From: Diaporthe sp. PMI_573
Lineage: Eukaryota > Ascomycota > Sordariomycetes > Diaporthales > Diaporthaceae
Length of the DNA: 64,000 bases
NCBI GenBank assembly: GCA_021399435.1
Contig: JAJTUP010000053.1
Location: 124,001 to 188,000 of the forward strand
Direction: 5' to 3'
In this document: piece by piece, positions 1-9,135 of the stretch
Position numbering within the stretch: position 1 is the stretch's first letter
Layout of the letters: the number at the start of each line of letters is the position of its first letter
Program-made: the position numbers and the translations under genes
The notes under the pieces: model-generated
Told to the model about the DNA's origin: nothing
The model's input: the letters and a program-made list of their open reading frames with translations, nothing else
Database searches by the model: none

Positions 1-215
1 TGGTGAGGTTTGAGCCTCAGCTGGTGTTTGGATACTTGTGGCATCGTCGCTGCCGATGCGAGAGACGCTATCTTCGGCTGCAGTGTGGTTAACAACGACT
101 GTGAACCCGTTAGAATCAGGGGATTTTGCCTACCTGTGCTGATTTCTGGGCCCATATCAACCAATTGTCGTTTTGATGGCCCCTCGAACGCCTCGTCATC
201 TGCCTTGCGCTTCAT
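1..215 (-). CDS. Unknown nuclear-type protein, N-terminal fragment (runs off left edge)
   Basis: The visible model has exon 1 at 215-134 and exon 2 at 77-1, joined across a 56-nt intron (donor GTAGGC, acceptor CACTGCAG, branch-like TTAAC). It encodes 53 residues starting MKRKADDEAFEGPSKRQL and continuing into a Ser/Thr/Asp-rich stretch. Two basic clusters (KRK and SKR) about ten residues apart resemble a bipartite nuclear localisation signal. No domain is recognisable in this short piece and the rest of the gene lies outside the window. It is divergent from RPB6, with about 350 bp between the two start codons, so the promoters probably overlap. The start is the first ATG before the basic cluster, in context CAAAATGA. 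Frame continuity across the intron and amino-acid composition are the only support; the function is unknown. Confidence 0.55.
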   Translation of the reverse strand, partial: MKRKADDEAFEGPSKRQLVDMGPEISTGRQNPLILTGSQSLLTTLQPKIASLASAATMPQVSKHQLRLKPH

Positions 216-565
216 TTTGACGCTCGCAGCTCGGCGGCGTGCAGCAGACAGGGCAGTGGAGCAGGATGAATCGAGCGGCGATCTTTTAAGTGCAGTTACT
301 AGAACTTTTTCCCCCAGCCTTGACCGATGCGAAGTCAGCTACTGTGGGGCGTCTGATCGGGTTTTACGGCTGCTGATTGGTAGAGCGCCAACAGAGCATC
401 CCTGTGAATTTCAGCCTTTCGGTGCTACGTACAGCTAAAGTTTTCTGCGATTGCCTGCTTCGTCGCAAAGCCAGCCGTTCCCACAAAGGATCGGTCCCAA
501 CCCAATCCGCTCGCTCACGACCCGCCTCGACACTCGCCCAACAGACCCAAAACGCACAAAACATA
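216..565. promoter_or_regulatory. Divergent promoter between the left-edge gene and RPB6
   Basis: This 350-bp gap separates two head-to-head start codons. The part next to RPB6 (about 430-565) is rich in C and A, as is usual for a filamentous-fungal leader. No clear TATA box was seen, which fits a housekeeping promoter. Open frames in the gap have no coding character. Confidence 0.45.
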
Positions 566-1242
566 ATGTCTGACTACGGCGGCGGTGAAGACGACTTTGG
601 AAACGAGGTTGGAGGAGCCGGAGGAGGGTAAGTCTCGACTTGAGTCGCGCCGTTGCGCGGTTCGCCCGAACAGTGTACTAAGGCAACCCTTTCCATAGCG
701 AGGAGCCCTACTACGACGACGACGATCCGCAGGAGGAGTACTACTCGCCTGAACCCCAGGATGAGGGCGAGCAAGGCGCAAACGGCGCGGCCGACGAGGA
801 CGCCGACAACATCGTCCCCTCGGGCGACCCTGCAGCTGCCGCAAAGGACAGCGTCAAGTCGCACAAGGACAAGAAGATCCCCAACGACCAGCGAACGACC
901 ACTCCTTACATGACCAAGTACGAGAAGGCTCGCATCCTGGGCACTCGGGCTCTGCAGATCAGGTACGCGCCCGCACTGTGGGCCGGCTGCGGCTGGCGCG
1001 ATATCCCAAGGACGAGAAGGTTGACATTAGCACAGCATGAACGCTCCTGTTCTCGTCGATCTCGAGGGAGAGACGGACCCGCTGCAAATAGCTATCAAGG
1101 AGCTGCGGGAGAAGAAGGTTCCCCTGATTGTGCGGCGGTACATGCCCGACGGATAGTACGTCTCCTGGCCCCTGGCCGGCCCACCTGCCTTGCTAACCTT
1201 TGTAGCTACGAGGACTGGACTTGTGAGGAGCTGCTGCAGTGA
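566..1242 (+). CDS. RPB6: DNA-directed RNA polymerases I, II and III subunit RPABC2 (Rpb6/Rpo26)
   Basis: Four exons (566-627, 699-962, 1036-1155, 1206-1242) give a 160-residue protein. Rpb6 is a small subunit shared by all three nuclear RNA polymerases; it sits at the base of the clamp and helps assembly. The N-terminal half is acidic and disordered (EEPYYDDDD and similar), as in other Rpb6 proteins. The conserved C-terminal half contains [19 protein letters not shown], then [20 protein letters not shown], the basic stretch [15 protein letters not shown], and the terminal [12 protein letters not shown], which are family hallmarks. All three introns have GTAAGT, GTACGC or GTACGT donors and AG acceptors, and each junction restores the family sequence. 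Length matches the family. Identification is secure; the N-terminal 21-residue exon is supported by phase and composition only. Confidence 0.96.
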
Positions 1243-2948
1243 GCGAGGTTATCGCAGTAAGCATAATCTTGGTGACACTCCAGTTGGAGCAAGCTCATAG
1301 TGGACCGACTGTCTCCGGGCTTGTATTCTGCATTAGCGAAGGCGTTCAGGTTTGAAAAAGAAGACAAGTCGTGAGCTGTGAACCTGCCGGGGGTGAGATC
1401 TCTATGTGGGCCAGCGATCTGGAAAAGCGAAGGCTTCACGATGCCCGTCAATTCGCATGCATCTCTACGACACGCTGTAGGATTCGCACGATTGGACAAT
1501 CAAGGCTTGTCTTTAGGGCAACCACTGTGCATGATCTGCAATCCCGGTCCATGAAGGTCTGCGGGATGGGAGCGCAGCCTCCCATCAGTCGAGCCACCCA
1601 CGCAGGCTCCTGCGGCGTCTGGTCTACGCTGCGACCTTGAGGCCCGCGCCAGCAAACTCGTGGTCGGACTGAAGGTGCCTCGTCTGGGGAACTCAAAGGC
1701 CGCATCAAGGATCTTGGAAAGTTACTCCAGGCGAGACTGGAAGTATAGTGTATCTGGGACCCCCTACACCAACTGCAGGTCGTCCCATCCAGCCGACAGT
1801 GTGGCTCTCCCTCCTTTACGCGTCGGTAGCTGCTTTTTCAGTTGCAAGAAATCGAACAAGTTTTGAGAGCCAGCTCATAGAGCCCGAGTCTCTTCTGCAG
1901 TGCATATAAATTCCCTCTTCCGGGGACAGAAGTTCGTGCGACGATTAGTCCTACGTCCGTTGTTCCAGCCGTACACACAGGTTGAACCGCTGTGGCCCGG
2001 AGTCCGCGATATATGTAGGTTGCCGGCCTTGCGTCGCACACGCGATCTACGCAAGGTTGGCGGCTTCCCAAGAACCCGATTGATGCGCGCGAGGACAGCG
2101 CGTGTGCGGTACACAGCAATTGCTGTGTTTGCTGCAGAAAGTTTCGCTTGTCAAGCAGACCCCGGGCCCGTGTGACGATCCAGTTCGTCCCGAATGTTGG
2201 CCCCCGAAACAGTGGTCATAAACATGCATGATTCACGCAGCCCGAGGGACTCGTAAGCAGTTGGCGATCCCGGTATATTAATCCTGGGACTCGGCTCTGG
2301 TCCGTCCAATGGACTTGACCGTGTCCGTCAGCCCTCTGTCAACAGTGGGACACGATGCGCAATCCAGCTCGTGGGTTCGCCGGTGATTCCTTCAACAGAG
2401 GACGGGTCAAGATTTCAGGGGGGCAGTGCCCTACCCGGGTTGCAAAGAAGACCTACCGCTATATGTGGGCTTCGACGGAATTTCTTGCCTCGCCTGTCAA
2501 GTGGTGGATACTGAGATCTTGAGTCTTCCGGCCCGCTGGGGCTCCCGCACGCGGGATGTGGGCAAGGAGGGCCGGGAATAGTATATTGTGGGTCTCTTAC
2601 CACCACGTATGGCGTCCAATATTGCGTGGATCCAGAATATATTTGCATTACATGGCTTTCGATTGGCAAACGAAGTACGTCTCCTATCTTTGTCATGGCC
2701 AACAGTGCTATCGGGAAGGTGACAGTGCATCGAGGCGTCCTGACGCGTACTTTGATCAGATCCAGGCTATGGCAAAGAGGTCGTTCACGATTAGGGGGCA
2801 ATGGGTCCTACTTTTAATGATAGCTTTATAAAAGGCTATGAAGCCAGATTCCCAGAGTTTGGGGGTGATCTGATTACCAGTATTGCCTCAGCAAGCCACT
2901 CTTTTGAAAATCCAGGCAAGACGAGCCTACACTTTCGCTGATAGCACC
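1243..2948. other. Intergenic stretch, no gene recognised
   Basis: About 1.7 kb. The first few hundred bases are presumably the RPB6 3' UTR. Short open frames occur on both strands but show no domain, splice logic or codon bias. The last 120 bp form the dioxygenase promoter, with a TATA box at 2827-2833. Confidence 0.5.
2827..2833 (+). promoter_or_regulatory. TATA box of the intradiol dioxygenase gene
   Basis: TATAAAA lies 116 bp before the ATG at 2949. That leaves room for a transcription start near 2860 and a leader of about 90 nt. It is the best TATA match near this gene, and a TATA promoter suits a regulated secreted enzyme. Confidence 0.5.
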
Positions 2949-4144
2949 ATGCATACATTCACTACCTTCGCCGCCAGCGTGGCTCTGCTCGCCGGTTTTG
3001 CTGTGGCTCACCCTCATGAGACCAGTCCCGAGCTGCAGGCCCGCAAGTTCGACCTGTCCAAGAGATGCGCATCGTCCGTTGCTTCCTTGAACAAGAAGCG
3101 GTGGGCGAAGCGGAACGAGAAGCATCTCGTCGGGAGGGACGGGAACACCACAGCCGCCATCACCACCGAGGCTCCCTATTACGATGTCCTCCAAAATGAG
3201 ACTTGTATCCTCACCGAAGAGGTAACGACTGGGCCATATATCTGGCCCCAGTCGCAGACTTTGCGACAGGACATGACCGAAGGTCAGGCGGGAGTGCCCC
3301 TCCTCCTTGACATTGGCGTCATGGACGTGGAGACATGCGAGCCACTGGATGATGTCCTCGTCGACATTTGGTATTGCAACGCCACGGGTTCCTACAGCTC
3401 GTTCTCCAAACAGAACCCGGACACGCCGTTCGAGGAGCTCTTGGAGCAACTCAACAAGACGATAGGCGATGATCTCCACACGGATGATACGACCTTCCTG
3501 CGCGCTCACGTGAGTCAACGACCTCCTTTCGATCTCGTTAATCCCGACAATCTTGTCAAAGATGTGCTGACTCCATTCTCCAGTGGCCCACTGACAGCAA
3601 CGGTATCGTCGAGTTCACGGGAATTGTTCCGGGCTTCTATGTTGAGAGAGCGTTAGTAATCCCCAGGTTGCTTAGTAGTGATGAGTGTCCCCATCAAGTT
3701 GTGAGACAAGGCTTGAATGTCATCATGTCTCTCTGGGTCATGTCTCACGGCCCGCAAGACCCTTACTTTGATATGTTGCTGATTCACGGCTTGATTAGTA
3801 TCCACATCCATGTTCAGGTGCACACGGATTGGACAATCCGGGCTAATGGCACCGTCGCATCCTCGACGACCGTTTCCACTGGCCAAGTATTCATCAATGA
3901 GACACTGAGCGCGCAACTCATGGCACTTGAACCATATGCGAGCCACACGACCATCAACCGGACGACCAACGACATTGACGATATCTTTGCCTCCGAGACA
4001 GCTAACGGCTGGGACCCCACCCTCCAGATCGTGCCGCTTGATGGTGAGAACATTGAGAACGGCGTGATCGGGTATGTCACGATTGGTGTTGATACATCAA
4101 CGCAGCAGAGGATGAGGAAGGACGTCCAGGACTCCAAGATCTGA
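2949..4144 (+). CDS. Secreted intradiol ring-cleavage dioxygenase-like protein
   Basis: Three exons (2949-3509, 3584-3651, 3799-4144) encode 324 residues. Residues 1-20 form a signal peptide ending AVA before HPHE. A Lys-Arg pair at 38-39 (SKR before Cys40) looks like a Kex2-type propeptide site. The fold region carries the non-haem Fe(III) ligand set: Tyr149 in GSYS, Tyr206 in PGFY, and His212/His214 in IHIH, matching the Tyr-Tyr-His-His pattern of catechol and protocatechuate dioxygenases. Such enzymes open catechol-type rings with O2; extracellular fungal members are thought to act on plant or lignin phenolics. Several N-glycosylation sites (NAT, NKT, NGT, NET, NRT) fit secretion. Introns are 74 and 147 nt; the second uses donor GTTAGT. 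Both junctions restore family sequence. The substrate cannot be read from the sequence. Confidence 0.9.
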
Positions 4145-4187
4145 ATCTTGTGAAGGGTGAGGTAGGGATGATCGGGTCAAACGTGTA

Positions 4188-4220
4188 AGAAAAAAATAAA
4201 AAAAATAATAATAAAAAAAA
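4188..4220 (+). repeat. A-rich low-complexity tract
   Basis: This is a run of A with interspersed T, starting 44 bp after the dioxygenase stop codon. It includes AATAAA-like hexamers and probably lies in the 3' UTR or polyadenylation region. Confidence 0.6.
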
Positions 4221-7200
4221 GCATAGCAAGGTCTGGAATGCACATAATTAGACATCCAAAGGACGTGAAGCAGATTCCTCTATGGCCTCTGTAGGGTCGC
4301 CACTGGCGTGATTTCGGCAAGCACGCTGTATATCTGAAGGCAGCAGGTGGTCGGCGAGGTTGGCCGGCAGGTCTGCTGGCTGGCCAGAAGCGAGGCCGCA
4401 GGTAGGTCGCCGTGCGCTCCGACCGGTGAGCCGTGCGCTGGAGATCAGACGAAGGCAGGGAAGGCTGATGGGATGGAATATCGTGAGGAAGGTACTGATG
4501 AGGGGCCGTGAGCTGGGATCAGAAACAGCGGGGCTGGTGGAGTGCCCGACCAGAGCCATAATTGGACAGGAAGGAATAAGGTGTGGCTCGTGGTTTCCCT
4601 GCCGTGCATGTGGGGCTACACAAAAATGGGCTGACAGGGGCAGGGCGGTTGGCAGGGGCAGCCTTGCCAGCCTCCAGGCTTACATGCAGTGCTAGCCAGC
4701 AGCTGCATGCAGTCCTCGGCACGCTAAATCTGACGGCACTTCCCAACAAGCCCCCCCAACAGGCTTCTTTCCCTGTTCCTGACACTGCCATGCTATTTTG
4801 GCCGTAGCCTTCTTCTCTTCTTCCTTGCGCTGTTCGTCAACTCGGTAGCCTTCCGGCCGGCCCAACCTGCGCCACCGACCCCTCCCCCGCCCTCTTTCTT
4901 CCAAGCGAGCTCTCCACATCGGACGATTGGCGCATGGCCTCAGTCAGCCTGCCTCGCTGTTCCGCGGGTTGAACGCCCCAGGGCTGAGAAATGTCTCGGC
5001 TGCTAGTATATTGCTGTTTTATGGCTGTGAAACGTTGCTTCGTGGTCATCGGGCAACGCTGGGCTCCCATTTCGGCGTACGACATGACTGAGTGCACGAC
5101 GAGGCATCGTATGTCAGCGAGCCTCTGCTTCTCTGACGGCCATATTGAAGAAAAGCCCAGCGCTGGGCAACCACTCAGCAGACGCTTGCCAGCCCACAAT
5201 ATATGGGCACCTCGTATCGGGCGATACCCTCCCCCGCATCCGAAGCGAATGGGCTCTCGGATGTACATCCGCCACGAGACTTGAACAATAGATTGGCGTA
5301 ACCAAGCACACCCGCCGGCACGTCGCTCACGCTTGGACTGGAGAGAGGTGTGCGTCGAAGCCCAAGCGGTGTCAAGCGAGCGAGCAGCAGCTTCTCCGGT
5401 ATCACAGGCACACAACAGCTATGAACTCGGAGGATTTACGTCTACCAAACAGCCCACAAAGTGCCGCAACACCCGCCCTGCAGCTATGGCTTGGAACCCG
5501 GCCAACAACTGGACGCCAAATTCTTCCCCGCCGATCGAGTCGGCCATGGGACCAGCACACTCTGCCTCACCTCATCTGCGCAGTCTTCCGCATTGAGCTA
5601 AATGCCAGTGCCTGCCCACTTCTCTCTCACAAAGACACCGCTGGATAGCTGGAGCATGGTCTTGCGGAAGACTGCACCAACATTGTACTGATCCCACTGT
5701 TTCGCCCCGTCCTCCCGCTCAGATTGGCTATTCTTGGGGTTACGATGTCACCTCCGCAGTCTCCAAGCTTCTATATAAACCGGGAGGGGCCGAGAACTGG
5801 GTCCCAGGTTTGGTCTCATTGAGGTGGTGGCCTGGTCTCCCGATTCCTAGAGGATCTCACCTGTGAGCCCCGCCTCTGCAACCCATGTATCGGCTTGGCA
5901 TCTGCACCTTGATGGGGCAATGTGGTGACACAGACTCGCCCCCGGAAACAAGTCGGCGGGCTGCAACTCGACAACGTTGTCCGAGTATAGCCGGGGACGG
6001 CCACCCCGTCCTTTCAAAGCCTCCAACGCTCTCGTGCGACTGTGACAGAGTGAATGTTCACTGCTTGGCCCAGGTATCCCCTAGCAAACCTTGGAGCTCT
6101 TGGGGTCTTGGGTGACCAGCTCGGCAACATGTGCCTGGGCCCTGTCGTGCAGCCTTGCTTGACCTGCAGCTAGCTAGTCTTGCTCAACACGAGTTTGGGC
6201 AGTCAGTTCTTGCTTTTGTGGATCCTCCGCAAGACCTCGACTGCGTTGACTGCACTAGCTTCGCTGTTTTGACGTTGCGGATCGCGGTAATCCAGCCTTT
6301 GAGCGGGGACTGTCCTGGTTTCCATCCATGATCCCCCCTCCCCCAACCCGGCATGTTTACATCTCAACAAACAAGGCAAACGTTCAGTCTCCCCTAGGCG
6401 AAGCTCACTATGATCTTGTTTCCACGGCTCTCACGACGTTAGCAAAAACGTGTCTGCAAGACAACACAATGTTGCAGTCTAAGACAAACTCAATTCCCTG
6501 GGCTTGAGCGGGCTGTTGACTAAGTGTGCCCCTCAAAAACGTTTTACCAGAGGCTTCTCGTATCTGCAATGGCTCCCTAACTGCACTGAGCAGTCGATTA
6601 CGGCCTATCAGTCAGCAGCGAGGGGACAACCCATGTCGGCACACCTGCTTGGAGTCGGGTAAGACACCTCAACTGGACTGTTCGGCAGAAAATAGATTAA
6701 CTGCTTAATCTCCAAGCCTGTCGTCATATAGCTCTGGTCGGGTTCTGGGTAGCTTCAGCCTCGACGCCATCGAAAACAAGGATGCCCACCCCATCCCCAG
6801 CGGCCAAGGATACCTGGGCAACCAGTTGTACTACCCTCCAATTCGTCACCGTGCTGGATGGCGGCTGACGGGTACCAGCCATGTGTATTATTCGCAGCAG
6901 ACTACAGCAACCGAAGACCGTCCGTTCTTGCGGACAGGGCGTGGAGCTATGCACCCAAAGGATGATCCTGTTGGTCATGGATCCCACTCGAGAGACAGAC
7001 AGGATGGAGTCCAAGCTTACTTGAGATCGGCCCAGGATCGGCCAGTGTGCATGAGCTCAGGATCCTGGCTTGAGCTATTCTCTGCCTGGCCGACGTGGCC
7101 GCGGTCGACCAACCCCAACCTCCTCTGGGGCCCACGCCAGTTGGGAAGCTCGATACTGCGATGTCTGTGCCGTACCACCGCGTATTCGACTCATTCACGG

Positions 7201-7364
7201 CTACAGTCATGTGTTCCTTGGTATCTTGTTGGGATGGTGAGAGAGACGCCTTAGGGCCCTGCATCCGAGGGGCTGCGGCAAATCAGGATCCCCAGATCCT
7301 ACCATGTCATCACATCTACGCCTTCTCTCTCGACGGCGCATGCAGTCCTCCCACGATAGCACCA

Positions 7365-7370
7365 TATAAG
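7365..7370 (+). promoter_or_regulatory. TATA-like element of the cell-wall protein gene
   Basis: TATAAG lies 244 bp upstream of the ATG at 7614. It is followed by a strongly pyrimidine-rich strand (about 7390-7560), a common arrangement in well-expressed filamentous-fungal genes. Confidence 0.4.
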
Positions 7371-7613
7371 TCGCCTTCTGCCCGTTACCGGTCCTTCAGC
7401 CTCCTCTTTTCCCTCTCCTCCTCATACCGTCTTTGGTTCACCAGCCTGCTCGTTCCCATAGGACTTTGTAACCATCTCGCTCAGGTTACTTATACCCTCA
7501 CTGCTCAATCTCATCATCCATCGTTGCCCAACTTCCCTCGTTGACTACCTCATCGTACTACACCACATTCGCTGGACTGATAGTCTGCCCTGTTGCTCAC
7601 TACGATCGCAAAC

Positions 7614-9135
7614 ATGAAGGCCTTTACACTTCTTGCCTTGGTGGCCCCGGCCTTCGCGGAGGAGCTCATTGCTCGCGGAGGAGGTGGTGGCGGCGGCGAT
7701 TGGGGTTATGGTGATAAGACAACCAAGGTCACTTATACTACGAGTACGTATGACACAACTTTTGATATTCTGTCTCTTTAGTATCGACGGTTGGGAATAT
7801 GCCCTCTTCCCCGGCCCAAAATCCAACCGTACTCCATCTATGGTCCTGGCCATGTCTATCCATTTATCCAGCCATGGTCCACTTACATGACATGTGCTGA
7901 CCTGAAGGCCAGCCACGGTTTGCCCTGTCACTGAGACAACAACTGAGCATGGTTCTACCAAAACGTACACGTACTGGACTACATCCACACAGACTGTCAC
8001 AAGCTGCCCTGGTGGAGAGTGCGGCGGTGTGGTCACTGTGCCTGGTCCAACCAAATACACTACCACTACCGATGTTGAAATCACCTACACCACTGTTTGC
8101 CCAGTTACAGAGACAGTCACCGGCCCTGGAACGACATACACGAAGACTTATGAGACTACCTCAGTTGTCAAGACTATTGTGCCAACCACCTACTACGAGA
8201 CAATTCCAGGACCCACCCACTATGAGACAACAGGTGTTGTGGACTACACAACCATCACTTCATACTGCCCAGTCACGGAGACCAAGACCGAGGGTGGAAG
8301 CACCTACGAGGTCACATGGACGTCGACTTCGACTATTGTGACTCAGGTCCCTACCAAGGTTGTCGAGACGACGCATTTGCCAGACAAGACCAAGACCGCG
8401 GAGGTTACTGATTACACCACTCTCACTTCGCTCTGCCCTTACACAGAAACCGTGACAAAGGGAGGCAGCACCTACACAACTGTCAAGACTAGCACCGAGG
8501 TATGCTCCAACCGTTAAGCTTGTCTCGTTACGCGGCCGCTAACTCCCGACAGACTATTGTCACAAAGGTGCCAACCACCATCCATGAGACCGCTTATACT
8601 ACTTCTCTGACCACTGCCTGTAAGCAATTTCCCCGACTGGTCCCGCAACTCCATGCCTTGACAAAGACAGAGGTGGCTAACGTTGCTATTCAATAAAGAC
8701 GAGACCACGGACGTGCTTGTGACAGTCACTCACCCAGAGTACTCTTACACGACGGTCGTTGAGGGATCCACCACAGTCGTGACCGAAACCGGAACCAAGT
8801 ATATCTCTGTGACCCAGGTTCACACGACCACAAAGGTCATTGCCGTGACCCAGACCAAGCACGTGGACACAACCATCGAGACGACTGTGGGCTCTGGGCA
8901 AACCGTCTCGGAGTACACCACCTACCTGGTGACCCAGAACGGCACAGTCTACTCGACCAGGTCGCTGCAGCCGACCACGGTCCAGGTGCCGACGACCGCC
9001 ACGACCTCCAACCTGGTGACAGCACCAACAACAGCAGCAACCTCTGCGCCGGTCGTGACAGCCGGTGCGAACTCCCAGAGTGGCCCAGCCGCGGCCCTCT
9101 TTGCTGGAGTCATTGGTCTTGTGGCGCTCTTCTAA
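7614..9135 (+). CDS. GPI-anchored, Thr/Ser-rich cell-wall protein with repeated Cys-Pro modules
   Basis: Four exons (7614-7743, 7913-8499, 8553-8619, 8699-9135) encode 406 residues. The N-terminus is a short signal peptide (MKAFTLLALVAPAFA) followed by a Gly run. The body is about one-third Thr and repeats a module of the form CPxTET-(spacer)-GSTYT, with clear copies starting TVCPVTETTTEHG, TVCPVTETVTGPG, SYCPVTETKTEGG and LCPYTETVTKGG; later parts are Val/Thr-rich without Cys. The C-terminus (GANSQSGPAAALFAGVIGLV and following) is a small-residue region then a hydrophobic tail, as in GPI-attachment signals. Such proteins are covalently linked to wall glucan and are heavily O-mannosylated; adhesion or wall structure is the likely role, but no ligand-binding domain is visible. 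Splice phases all agree. Repeat number may vary among strains. Confidence 0.85.

Larger units (their letters stand above)
4145..7613. other. Intergenic block of about 3.5 kb, no supported gene
   Basis: It starts with an A-rich tract at 4188-4220 in the dioxygenase 3' UTR. An isolated TATATAAA at 5773-5780 is followed by a 76-codon frame at 5885-6115 with no signal peptide, domain or splice support, so it is not called. Around 6745-6850 a short plus-strand stretch has coding-like composition but no clean start or continuation, and may be a relic. The last 250 bp are the leader and promoter of the wall-protein gene. Confidence 0.5.

Noticed and set aside
5773..6115. TATATAAA followed by a 76-codon frame
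   Set aside because: The frame has no signal peptide or domain, and no splice model improves it. A TATA-like string alone is weak evidence.
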